In this document: piece after piece, positions 7,820 through 15,586 of the stretch
How the letters are laid out: each line of letters opens with the position of its first letter
Numbering within the stretch: position 1 is the stretch's first letter
Assembly (NCBI GenBank): GCA_938041325.1
Contig: CALIAG010000038.1
Location: 1-54,454, forward strand
From: an uncultured Saprospiraceae bacterium
GTDB taxonomy: Bacteria > Bacteroidota > Bacteroidia > Chitinophagales > Saprospiraceae
Length of the DNA: 54,454 nt
Reading direction: 5' to 3'
Translations under genes and position numbers: made by a program
The notes under the pieces: generated by a model
Told to the model about the DNA's origin: nothing
Seen by the model: only the letters and a program-made list of their open reading frames with translations
Database searches by the model: none

Positions 7820-8143
7820 TCAAAGTTCGTCTGCAGGTTTCCAAACTAAGTTGTCAAAATCTTGAACAACATGGTTTTCAATTTTGACTCCTTCATTTTC
7901 TAAGAGCTTCTGCATTAAATCCGGATGAGGGAAATGATGTCTTCCACTCAATTCACCTTTTCTATTGACGACTCTGTGAGCCGGAACGTCTTTTCCTGTG
8001 AAGCTTTTATTCAATGCCCATCCAACCATTCTGGCTGAGCCTAAGGCTAAATAATCGGCAATAGCTCCATAAGTACTAATTCGTCCAAAAGGTATTTTCC
8101 TGGTTAATTCATAAACCGCTTCGTAATAGTTTTTCTTTTTCAT
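7820..8143 (-). CDS. Alkyltransferase-like (ATL) DNA-lesion binding protein
   Basis: A 107-residue protein equal to the C-terminal DNA-binding domain of O6-alkylguanine-DNA alkyltransferase. Motifs include IPFGRISTYGAIA and SARMVGWAL with the arginine finger (R39). The reactive PCHR motif reads PAHRVV at residues 54-59, so the acceptor Cys is Ala and no alkyl transfer is possible. Known ATL proteins (which commonly have Trp there) bind O6-alkylguanine and hand it to nucleotide-excision repair; that role is inferred here. A TACTTTTG -7 box lies at 8177-8170. Confidence 0.9.
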   Translation of the reverse strand: MKKKNYYEAVYELTRKIPFGRISTYGAIADYLALGSARMVGWALNKSFTGKDVPAHRVVNRKGELSGRHHFPHPDLMQKLLENEGVKIENHVVQDFDNLVWKPADEL

Positions 8144-8169
8144 GCTATACTTTTTTTAGTGCAACAAGT

Positions 8170-8177
8170 CAAAAGTA
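8170..8177 (-). promoter_or_regulatory. Candidate -7 box for the ATL gene
   Basis: On the minus strand TACTTTTG matches TAnnTTTG and lies 26 nt from the ATG at 8143. No clear TTTG is found at the usual -33 distance, so the call is tentative. Confidence 0.35.
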
Positions 8178-8384
8178 ACAATTTTGTACATTTACGGTTT
8201 ATGCAGTTGGCATGCGGTGTTAGGGGGGTGTTTAGATGATAGGTGTTATTATTGTTTAAACAAATACTATGCCCGTCAATTAGGAAAATCCCTATATGTT
8301 TAACTAAAACAGTCATTCTTTGTTCCAAATTGCCTAAAATATTGTTTTTCTTTTTTTAATTTTTATCAAATTTCATAAGGTCTT

Positions 8385-9026
8385 ATGCTAAAAATACAAA
8401 CTAAAGCAAGTCAAATCAGTAATTTGACAGATGCACGCTATTTTGCAGCTTGGGATGTCAACTGGCTCGGCTTCAACCTTAACCCGGAAGCGGAGAGCAG
8501 ACTTTCTGCTGTAGAAATGAAAGCAATTAAAGAATGGGTAGAAGGGCCAAAGATGATCGGGGAGTTTGGAAATCTTAATGATAAGGATCAATTGATCTCT
8601 GCGGTAAGTGTTTTAGAGCTTGATGGAATTCAAGTCGGTATGTTTACAGAAATAGATGTATTGGAAGGATTAGAAAAGGTTTATGTAATTCAAGAATGGG
8701 TTTTGGAAAAAGCGTCTGATTTAGAATGGATGGAAGAAAAATTAGCGGAACGAAAAGAATGCGTCAATTCTTTCCTTCTTAACTTAAGCACAAATGGAAT
8801 AGAGCTAGACCTTTTGGACGAAGCGGGAAGAACATTACTTAAAAAGCTCTGCAGTGAATTCAATATAATATTGAACGCGAATATAAAACCAGAACAATTG
8901 GATTTTATTCAAAACGAATTAAACCCAGAAGGAATTAGTGTTACAGGAGGGGAGGAAGAGAAAGTCGGTTTTAAATCTTTTGATGAATTGGATGATCTTT
9001 TTGAAGCGCTAGAAATAACGGTTTAA
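8385..9026 (+). CDS. Degenerate phosphoribosylanthranilate isomerase (TrpF)-like protein
   Basis: A 213-residue protein with the length and block order of TrpF, a TIM barrel of tryptophan synthesis. Recognisable blocks: KIQTKASQISNLTDARYF (TrpF KICGIT..), LGFNLNPEAESRLS (GFvF.p.SpR.v), NSFLLNLSTNGIEL (fLLDs..GGTG), IILNANIKPEQL (LAGGL.peNv) and GISVTGGEEEKVGFKSF (gvDvsSGvE..pG.KD). The general-base Cys is Gln5, the general-acid Asp is Asn, and the phosphate-binding glycines are mostly lost, so normal isomerase activity is unlikely. No trp genes are nearby. It converges on rsmG with a 7-bp gap. Confidence in the fold is moderate, and function is unknown. Confidence 0.7.
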   Translation: MLKIQTKASQISNLTDARYFAAWDVNWLGFNLNPEAESRLSAVEMKAIKEWVEGPKMIGEFGNLNDKDQLISAVSVLELDGIQVGMFTEIDVLEGLEKVYVIQEWVLEKASDLEWMEEKLAERKECVNSFLLNLSTNGIELDLLDEAGRTLLKKLCSEFNIILNANIKPEQLDFIQNELNPEGISVTGGEEEKVGFKSFDELDDLFEALEITV

Positions 9027-9033
9027 TCTCCAA

Positions 9034-9663
9034 TTATAAACCTTGCACGTAAACCACATATTTTTCATTAAAAAATGCTTCTTCAAAATAATCGGATAAA
9101 GCATACATTTCGATATACTCTTTGTTAGGCAATCCTTTAATTTCTGCTTTTAAATTTCCTCCTTTCAATGTGATTAATCCGTTCGGAACAGCATGACGTT
9201 GTTCCTTTTTGAGTAATGATTTTGCCCAAGGAATTAAACGATCCAATCCAGTTACTGCTCGGCAAACAACGAAATCAAATTTTTGCTTGAGCTCTTCCGC
9301 TCTGACCTGCTTAGCTTCAACATTCTTTAGACCAACTGCAGAGATGATTTCATTTGCAACACGTATCTTTTTTCCAGTTCCATCAACCAATAAGAATTTT
9401 GTTTCCGGAAATAGAATAGCCAAAGGAATTCCAGGCAAACCACCTCCCGTTCCTAAATCAAGGATCTCAGCGTCTTCTTTAAAAGAAAACTCTTTAGCGA
9501 TGGCCAATGAATGAAGAATATGATGAGGATAAATATTTTGAATGTCTTTTCTCGAAATGACATTAATTTTCTCATTCCATTCATGATAGAGTGGACCCAG
9601 TTGCGATAACTGATCAATTTGAAGAGGAGTGAGGTTCGGAAAATATTTTTGGACAGATTGCAT
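9034..9663 (-). CDS. rsmG: 16S rRNA m7G527 methyltransferase RsmG
   Basis: Methylates N7 of G527 in 16S rRNA using S-adenosylmethionine. The 209 residues show the family start (YHEWNEKINVISRKD), the SAM-binding loop EILDLGTGGGLPGIPLAI at about 66-83, TKFLLVDGTGKKIRV, and the FVVCRAVTGLDRL segment with the conserved Arg. It is a single-gene unit; the hairpins at 9705-9809 insulate it from the upstream operon. Loss of this enzyme typically gives low-level streptomycin resistance. Confidence 0.97.
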   Translation of the reverse strand: MQSVQKYFPNLTPLQIDQLSQLGPLYHEWNEKINVISRKDIQNIYPHHILHSLAIAKEFSFKEDAEILDLGTGGGLPGIPLAILFPETKFLLVDGTGKKIRVANEIISAVGLKNVEAKQVRAEELKQKFDFVVCRAVTGLDRLIPWAKSLLKKEQRHAVPNGLITLKGGNLKAEIKGLPNKEYIEMYALSDYFEEAFFNEKYVVYVQGL

Positions 9664-9704
9664 ATTTGTTTTTACTATTCTGTCGCGAAGGTAGGTATAA
9701 AGAA

Positions 9705-9752
9705 ATTTAGGAGTTCTGAAAAGACGTCAATAATTTTCCAGAACTCCTAAAT
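9705..9752 (-). terminator. Terminator-like hairpin downstream of the lpxK operon
   Basis: ATTTAGGAGTTCTG (9705-9718) is the exact complement of CAGAACTCCTAAAT (9739-9752), a 14-bp stem with a 20-nt loop. It is the second of two hairpins beyond the sigma-factor stop at 9888, read on the minus strand. Confidence 0.65.
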
Positions 9753-9770
9753 ATTTTTCTTTGACTTAAA

Positions 9771-9809
9771 CAGTTAGTCAATTTGTATTAATACAAATTT
9801 GGCTAACTG
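9771..9809. repeat. Long interrupted palindrome
   Basis: CAGTTAG (9771-9777) pairs with CTAACTG (9803-9809), and the centre AATTTGTATT/AATACAAATT (9780-9799) is a perfect 20-bp palindrome. RNA would form a 17-bp interrupted stem with almost no loop. It lies 79 bp beyond the sigma-factor stop. It could be a terminator, an mRNA 3'-end stabiliser or a protein-binding palindrome. Confidence 0.6.
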
Positions 9810-9887
9810 CTTAATCCGATGGATTTGTCAAAGTACTTTTTTGTTAAAACTTAAAAAGTAATGTTTATTCTCAAATTCAGATATTTT

Positions 9888-10580
9888 TTATTCAGAAATT
9901 GCTGCTTCCAAAAAAGCTGCTTTTTTCTTGGCCTTTTTCTTAGGCTTGCGTGTGGTATTATCCAAATACGCTTTAGCACCAGGTTGTTGAAGAAGGTTAT
10001 AAAGAATTTCTTTAGCTCTAAACAATTGAGCTTTGACTGTACCCAAAGGAATATCTAGTTCCTTAGCGATCTCATCATAGCTTAATTCTTCAAAGAAGCG
10101 AAGTTCAATCATCAAACGATATTTCATATTTAATTTGGTAAGAACTGTTCTCATCAAATTGACACGTTGTTTGCGAATGAATCTTTCTTCAGGATCTAAT
10201 GCACCTGATTTAATATTGTTGGAATAATCGTGAGCGCCATTTGGCTCGATAGGATCATCAATTGAAAGCAAATGCAATCTTTTCTTCCGGATATGATCTA
10301 TACAGTTATTGATGGCAATTTTAAATAACCATGTTGAGAAAGCATAACGAGGTTCGTAGCTAGGAAGCTTATTGAAAGCTTTCCCGAATGCTTCTAACGT
10401 TAAATCGTCAGCATCTTCGCGGTTGTTAACCATCTTTAGCATCATGTGGAATATAGAACTGCGGTAGCGTTCCATTAGTGTTGCGTAGGCTTTTTGGTCT
10501 CCCTGGATAGCCAACTGAACCATTTTGTAATCTTCTTGTGCGCGCGGGGATAAATTCGTTGCTTTTGCTTTTAATTCCAT
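9888..10580 (-). CDS. ECF RNA polymerase sigma factor
   Basis: A 230-residue group 4 sigma factor. Region 2 lies at about residues 20-95 (MVNNREDADDLTLEAFGKAF, then YAFSTWLFKIAINNCIDHIRKKR) and region 4 at about 140-200 (LSYDEIAKELDIPLGTVKAQLFRAKE). The Lys/Ala-rich tail (KPKKKAKKKAAF) is longer than usual. It is the last gene of the lpxK operon and its start overlaps the glycosyltransferase stop by 10 bp, so it is co-expressed with envelope genes and may report on or regulate the envelope. No anti-sigma gene is seen. Confidence 0.93.
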   Translation of the reverse strand: MELKAKATNLSPRAQEDYKMVQLAIQGDQKAYATLMERYRSSIFHMMLKMVNNREDADDLTLEAFGKAFNKLPSYEPRYAFSTWLFKIAINNCIDHIRKKRLHLLSIDDPIEPNGAHDYSNNIKSGALDPEERFIRKQRVNLMRTVLTKLNMKYRLMIELRFFEELSYDEIAKELDIPLGTVKAQLFRAKEILYNLLQQPGAKAYLDNTTRKPKKKAKKKAAFLEAAISE

Positions 10581-11683
10581 GTCTCTGTTTTTCCTTTAAG
10601 TGAAATTGGTGCGAAAGCCAGATAGTAGAAAAGATAAGCCAAATCGAGAAAAGGAATCCAGAGTAAAAGACCTCGTTCATCTAACTTCCTCATTATTAAG
10701 CTACTAAGCGACAAAATAATGGACATTCTCACCAAATACAATAGTGTTACAAATATTGTGCTAGTTTTTAATATGACTAGAACAATTCCTCCAGTTAAGT
10801 GTATAAAATGAGACAAAGCCAATGCCCCCAGAAGAATCTGGTGTTTCATTTTATAGTGTTTCCCGGTAGTGTGATGTCTTCTCTTTTGTCTGTAATAGGA
10901 AATCCAAGACGTCTTTGGATCTGAATATACAAAGCTATTAGTATGCAATGTGATAGCAACATTTTTGGAATGCGCTACCGCATTTATAAATAAATCATCA
11001 TCGCCAGAAGCGACATTGAGATGCGATTTAAAACCGCCAACCTTTTTGAATAGTTTTTTTTGATAGATAAGATTACGCCCTACACCCATGTAGGGAAGTC
11101 CAGACAATGCGAAGGAAAAATATTGGATTGCTGTATACACTGCCTCAAAGCGTATAAAACGATTCAGCAAACCTTTAGTTTTGTAGTAAGGACCGTATCC
11201 AAGACCAATTTGTTTTGGATCTTGAAGGGTCCCTTGCATATGTCTTAACCAGTCAGAACTCTTGGGACTACAATCTGCGTCTGTCAATAACAACGTTTCG
11301 TTTTGTGCCAATTCTATGCCTTTACTTAGCGCATATTTTTTACCCAAAACATTTTTTGGTTTCTCTCTCAAATTGACAATGCACAAGATAGGGTAATTTG
11401 CAGATAATTTCAACAGCACATTTTGGGTGTTGTCAGTGGAACAATCATTCACCACTATAACCTCAAAGGAACGGTAGTTTTGATTTAGGATACGGGGCAA
11501 ATTTTTTTCAAGATTTTTTTCTTCGTTCCGTGCACAAATTATTATTGACACAGGAACCTCGTTTTTATGCCCAGAATGATCCGGTTCTTTGTAAAAAGCC
11601 AAACGAGAAAAAAAGAGGAGCCAGTAACCAATTTGGACAATTGTAGCGATTACATAGGCATAGAAAAGTAGGTTTAAAATCAT
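10571..11683 (-). CDS. Membrane-bound family 2 glycosyltransferase
   Basis: A 370-residue processive-type GT2 enzyme. An N-terminal membrane segment (1-25) precedes the GT-A domain: VSIIICARNEEKNL nucleotide-binding start, VIVVNDCSTDNT, LLTDADCSP (DxD-like metal site) and ASGDDDLFI acceptor-side Asp motif. A QKRRH stretch sits where QxxRW is usual, and about three C-terminal membrane segments follow (280-365). The sugar and acceptor are unknown. The ATG overlaps the acyltransferase stop by 4 bp (ATGA), implying translational coupling. Context with lpxK suggests glycolipid or surface-polysaccharide work. Confidence 0.9.
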   Translation of the reverse strand: MILNLLFYAYVIATIVQIGYWLLFFSRLAFYKEPDHSGHKNEVPVSIIICARNEEKNLEKNLPRILNQNYRSFEVIVVNDCSTDNTQNVLLKLSANYPILCIVNLREKPKNVLGKKYALSKGIELAQNETLLLTDADCSPKSSDWLRHMQGTLQDPKQIGLGYGPYYKTKGLLNRFIRFEAVYTAIQYFSFALSGLPYMGVGRNLIYQKKLFKKVGGFKSHLNVASGDDDLFINAVAHSKNVAITLHTNSFVYSDPKTSWISYYRQKRRHHTTGKHYKMKHQILLGALALSHFIHLTGGIVLVILKTSTIFVTLLYLVRMSIILSLSSLIMRKLDERGLLLWIPFLDLAYLFYYLAFAPISLKGKTETWN

Positions 11684-13023
11684 GTCTTATTTTTGGTACT
11701 ATATAAAGGCATGTTTTCTTTCATCAGGAGCATAATCTCGTTGCGGAGCTTTTGGTTTTTTATAAAAAGACCTGATTGAGTCTTGTAGATTTTTTTTACA
11801 TTTTTTAATTCTTTCCACGATACAAATAACTCTTTATAATACCAGGCAATTAATCCTGAAACGGGCAGGCTGATAAAATACAATAAACTAATGATATTGT
11901 TGGAGAAGAAGTCATGGACCAGCCAAACTTGCAACGAATAGAAAAGTGGAAAAGAGATTAAACTGGCTAAGACTTTAATGGTGGCAGTGTATCCCGGATA
12001 CAGTTTTATTTTTTTAAGAACCAACAACGAGAAATGACTTGCTAAGAAATTATTGACATAGCCATATAGAAAAATAGGAAAGCCAATGAGTAATAAGATT
12101 TTTTTAAAAAGACCAAATTGAATTCCTTTTCCAAGATTGTAAATTGGTTTATCTTTTATCTTAAGAGATTGGATAGAGTTGAAGTATTCAGTCAATTTTG
12201 TTTGAAAAGTATTCCAACTTTTCTTTTCCTTTTGTTCCCAAGAACGAAGTTGAGCTAAAGTTGTTTTTGATCTTTGGAATTTCTTATCAAAGGGAAGTTC
12301 ATTCTCGCTTTGTTGTAAAACTTCAACTTTAAAAAGTAACTCTTCTTCTACTTGATCTTCGGTATTAATGATAAGATCTTCGAGTGCGGATTTGATGTCT
12401 TCGGTGAGTTGATCTACAGCTTCTCGTGGGTCTTTCCGAAACAAGTCTTTGTAATCGGCAACACTAATGTGATTGCCAGCATTCACTAGCATTTCACTTC
12501 TAAAAGTATGTTGATCAGAATAAGCAATTCCACCCGGAAGAATAGTTAAGCCGAGTTTGAAATCATTCGCTGCTTCGGTATTCAAAGCTATCCTAGCTGC
12601 ACCTGTTTTAACTTTTCCTATCCTTCTCATAATCTCACTTCCTCCTTGCACTGCAATATAAATGGAGCCACCTTTAGTCAAGTGTTCGATTGCTTTTTGA
12701 AAACTATCTGTATTGTTTACGGCTCGATCTCCTTTGTCTACATTTCGTTTAATTGGAATACAAAAGGTACTTGAGAAAAACCAGTTTCCAAATGCACTTT
12801 CAAACATTCCTGCATTCGCTAAAAAGAAAACAAGCGATTTAATTCGACAAGCAAATCCAAAAGGATCAATTAAGGTATTAGGGTGGTTAGAAACAGGAAT
12901 GCAAGGGTTTTTAAAATCAAGCGTCTTTCTATTGAGAACATAGATTTTAGAAAAAAATATTCCAAAAACAAATTTGATCAGAGACTTAACAGAGTTGTAA
13001 AAAAGCCGCAGAAAGGTGTTCAT
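11680..13023 (-). CDS. PlsC-family (LPLAT) acyltransferase with C-terminal membrane domain
   Basis: A 447-residue lysophospholipid-acyltransferase-superfamily protein, likely acylating glycerol-3-phosphate or a lysolipid. The acceptor motif is PVSNHPNTLIDPFGF near residues 43-57, with H and D separated by five residues rather than the standard four; a similar spacing is found in the yeast Gat1/Sct1 type. Block II/III equivalents are IPIKRNVDKGD and IYIAVQGGSEIMRRIGKVKTGAARIAL, with QGGSE where FPEGT is usual. Two or three membrane segments lie at about 305-400. At 447 residues it is much longer than PlsC (about 240). lpxK is 8 bp upstream. Confidence 0.85.
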   Translation of the reverse strand: MNTFLRLFYNSVKSLIKFVFGIFFSKIYVLNRKTLDFKNPCIPVSNHPNTLIDPFGFACRIKSLVFFLANAGMFESAFGNWFFSSTFCIPIKRNVDKGDRAVNNTDSFQKAIEHLTKGGSIYIAVQGGSEIMRRIGKVKTGAARIALNTEAANDFKLGLTILPGGIAYSDQHTFRSEMLVNAGNHISVADYKDLFRKDPREAVDQLTEDIKSALEDLIINTEDQVEEELLFKVEVLQQSENELPFDKKFQRSKTTLAQLRSWEQKEKKSWNTFQTKLTEYFNSIQSLKIKDKPIYNLGKGIQFGLFKKILLLIGFPIFLYGYVNNFLASHFSLLVLKKIKLYPGYTATIKVLASLISFPLFYSLQVWLVHDFFSNNIISLLYFISLPVSGLIAWYYKELFVSWKELKNVKKIYKTQSGLFIKNQKLRNEIMLLMKENMPLYSTKNKT

Positions 13024-13031
13024 AAAGAGAA

Positions 13032-14099
13032 TCAGTTTCTAAAATTAAGGAGATAGTTTTTTATTTCTTCATTAAAATTTTCACCTTCATTGAAATGAAA
13101 AGCGACTTCTACCGGGATTGCGAAAATGGGTAACTTATTCGCGACTAAAAAATCTTTATGCAATTCTAATCGCATGGCGTCTTTCTCTGTCGTAAGAATA
13201 ATTTTATTATTCGAGTCAAATTTTTCGTATTCCTGTTTTAAATGAGAAAGATCAAATTTTGTAAAATAGTGATGATCTTCATATTCTAAAGTGTGCACTT
13301 CATTGACATGCTCTTCCAAGTGATCAACAAGGTATTCCGTTCGGGCGATTGCACAAATTAAGATGATATCTAAATCTTTACTCAAGTTGATTTTTAAGTT
13401 GTGATTCAGGATGTGGAAAGGGTTTAAATATTTATAGTAAGAAAAAAACAAACGCTGATGGGCGAGTGGTTTTATTTCTTGAATAAAAGTATTTCGATCT
13501 GCTTCATCCACAAAGTTAGGACACTTCGAAATAATGATTAGGTCTGCTCTTTTATAAGCACTTCTCCATTCCCTGAGTCTGCCGGAAGGCAGAAGAAAAT
13601 CCCTGGTAAAAGGATAGTGAAATTCGGTCAATAGAATATTCAAACCTGGTTTTATAGATAAGTGCTGGAAGGCATCATCTAACAATACCGTATGCAAGCT
13701 TGGAAAATCCATTATCATTTTGGGAATAGCAAAAGTTCGACTCTCCGCAACACTAACCAATACTTGAGGAAACTTGCGTTTATATTGCAGAGGTTCGTCC
13801 CCTACCCTTTCTGCATCATATCTTGATTCTACCTTGACATATCCCTTCGTTTTTCTTTTATAACCTCGACTTAGCGTAGCAACATTAATATAAGGTTGTA
13901 GCAATCTGATTAAGTACTCAATATGAGGTGTTTTACCAGCGCCACCGATACTCAAGTTGCCAACAGAGATGATAGGAAGATCAAATTCTATCGCTTTTAA
14001 TACATCTGTTTTATAGAAGAAATTACGCAGACTTATACCAATTCCATAGAGCAAGGAAAAAGGAAGCATAAGTAATTTGAAAAGCTTGTTTTGAATCAT
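13032..14099 (-). CDS. lpxK: Tetraacyldisaccharide 4'-kinase LpxK
   Basis: Phosphorylates the 4' position of the lipid A disaccharide precursor at the inner membrane. The 355-residue protein has an N-terminal membrane anchor (residues 8-26), a P-loop in ISVGNLSIGGAGKTPHIEYL at about 44-63, RGYKRKTKGYV, and VLLDDAFQHLSIK carrying the catalytic Asp-Asp..His cluster. Family length is about 330-350. It is first in a four-gene minus-strand operon (lpxK, acyltransferase, glycosyltransferase, sigma factor). Confidence 0.96.
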   Translation of the reverse strand: MIQNKLFKLLMLPFSLLYGIGISLRNFFYKTDVLKAIEFDLPIISVGNLSIGGAGKTPHIEYLIRLLQPYINVATLSRGYKRKTKGYVKVESRYDAERVGDEPLQYKRKFPQVLVSVAESRTFAIPKMIMDFPSLHTVLLDDAFQHLSIKPGLNILLTEFHYPFTRDFLLPSGRLREWRSAYKRADLIIISKCPNFVDEADRNTFIQEIKPLAHQRLFFSYYKYLNPFHILNHNLKINLSKDLDIILICAIARTEYLVDHLEEHVNEVHTLEYEDHHYFTKFDLSHLKQEYEKFDSNNKIILTTEKDAMRLELHKDFLVANKLPIFAIPVEVAFHFNEGENFNEEIKNYLLNFRN

Positions 14100-14216
14100 C
14101 TATAGGTTAAATTCGCTTAGTGTGCTAAAAATCCGAAAATTATTGGTCTAAGTCGACAGATATTAGTTTTATTTGTATTTTCAAGAACTATTTTGATTAG
14201 ACAAAACAGGAAAACT

Positions 14217-14957
14217 ATGAGAGCAATGATCCTTGCTGCTGGATTGGGCACAAGGTTGAGGCCACTTACTAACAATAAACCTAAAGCCTTGGTTGAAGTA
14301 AATGGAATGCCTCTGCTCGAAATAGTAATAAAACGTCTCAAGTATTTTGGTTGTTCTAATATTATTATAAATGTTCATCATTTCGCAGATCAGATTGAAG
14401 CATTTTTACTTAAAAACAACCATTTTGATATCAACATCCAAATTTCGGATGAACGCCAAAAACTGCTAGAAACCGGAGGTGGCTTAAAAAAAGCATCTTG
14501 GTTTTTTGAAAACGGTGAACCATTTCTCCTCTGCAATACCGATATTCTGACAGACCTTGATTTGACTGCTCTGTATGAAGCTCATCTCGCCAAGCCCAAT
14601 GCTTTGGCAACACTAGCGGTGAGTAATCGATCTACGTCCCGATATTTAATTTTTGATAAAAAGGGAATAATGAATGGTTGGTTAAACATTAAGACCGGAG
14701 AAATGAAAATGCCTAGGAAAGGAGCGGAAGAATTAGAGTTGAAGGCGTTTAGTGGAATTCATGTGATTAGTCCCAAGATATTCGATTTAATGCCAGCAGC
14801 AGAAAGTCCATTTTCAATTATAAAGACTTATTTGGAAACAGCTGAAAAATTTGAATTATTTGCCTATCCACACGAAGCACGTTGGCTTGACGTTGGCCGA
14901 AAATCAAATTTGGAAGAAGCCCAAGAACTATTAAAAACCATAGAATTAGAAGATTAA
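14217..14957 (+). CDS. Sugar-1-phosphate nucleotidyltransferase (MurU/RmlA-like)
   Basis: A 246-residue nucleotidyltransferase that makes an NDP-sugar. The start MRAMILAAGLGTRLRPLTNNKPKAL carries the G-x-G-T-R-x-x-P-L-T signature and the conserved Lys; LETGGGLKKA and FLLCNTDILTDLDL (metal-binding Asp) follow, and WLDVGRKSNLEEA ends the fold. Size and the EARWLDVG tail resemble MurU (MurNAc-1-phosphate uridylyltransferase) and mannose-1-phosphate guanylyltransferases; the usual partner kinase is not adjacent, so the substrate is open. An in-frame TTG at 14193 would add eight residues; the ATG at 14217 is preferred because it directly precedes the motif. It diverges from lpxK. Confidence 0.87.
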   Translation: MRAMILAAGLGTRLRPLTNNKPKALVEVNGMPLLEIVIKRLKYFGCSNIIINVHHFADQIEAFLLKNNHFDINIQISDERQKLLETGGGLKKASWFFENGEPFLLCNTDILTDLDLTALYEAHLAKPNALATLAVSNRSTSRYLIFDKKGIMNGWLNIKTGEMKMPRKGAEELELKAFSGIHVISPKIFDLMPAAESPFSIIKTYLETAEKFELFAYPHEARWLDVGRKSNLEEAQELLKTIELED

Positions 14958-15062
14958 AACTTTGCTACTCTGTCCCCTCATTTTAGCTTGGTTGAAAGCC
15001 AATTGAAATCTCGATTTTGATTAGGCTACTACCAATATTTTTTTTGACAAAAAACCAAAACA

Positions 15063-15479
15063 ATGAAACTGAAAAAAATGACCCCAATTTTGGATGCCAT
15101 AAAAATTCAGGAGACAGAAATTTTTTATTGTGAATATCTTGGCTTCAAAAAAATCAGTGAAGAACTCGACAAAAACAACAACCCTTATTGGATGCATTTG
15201 GTAAATGACGAGATGGAGATAATGCTCTACCAGGCTTATGAACCGTTGAAAATAGAGGCAAAAAAGAAAAGTGGCTTTTATGATTTTATATTGTATTTTG
15301 AAGTAGAGGATATTGAAAGTTTACATAAAAATCTAGGTGAATTGGGCTGTAAGGTCAGCGACTTTGGAACTACAGAGTATGGTATGCAAGAATTCTACTT
15401 GAAAGATCCAAACGGAAACCAATTGACTTTTGGTCAAGCGATCATTGCAGAGCAAAACCACAACCCAGAATTAAACTAG
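15063..15479 (+). CDS. VOC (glyoxalase/bleomycin-resistance fold) protein
   Basis: A 138-residue protein with two beta-alpha-beta-beta-beta modules. Module 1 begins KMTPILDAIKIQETEIFYCEYLGF, module 2 has LYFEVEDIESLHKNLGELGC and ends FYLKDPNGNQLTFGQ, the common VOC closing. The usual N-terminal metal His is not evident (MTPIL where H is common), while the DPNGN/LTF segment keeps only part of the second site, so metal-dependent catalysis is uncertain. No substrate can be named. It is a plus-strand gene before the DUF554 gene. Confidence 0.82.
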   Translation: MKLKKMTPILDAIKIQETEIFYCEYLGFKKISEELDKNNNPYWMHLVNDEMEIMLYQAYEPLKIEAKKKSGFYDFILYFEVEDIESLHKNLGELGCKVSDFGTTEYGMQEFYLKDPNGNQLTFGQAIIAEQNHNPELN

Positions 15480-15586
15480 AGTCACAGCATTTTTTCAAAC
15501 AAGGACACTAAAAATGTTTTCCTGATCTTATGGTTATGGTAGGACATTTTAAGTATCTTGCGCTTGCTCAGTAAAGGCAAAATACT

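Noticed and set aside
8252-8263. Palindrome TTGTTTAAACAA, resembling the repeat at 83-118
   Set aside because: Only a 12-bp AT-rich palindrome 120 bp from the next start, with different half-site spacing from the first repeat; chance is likely.
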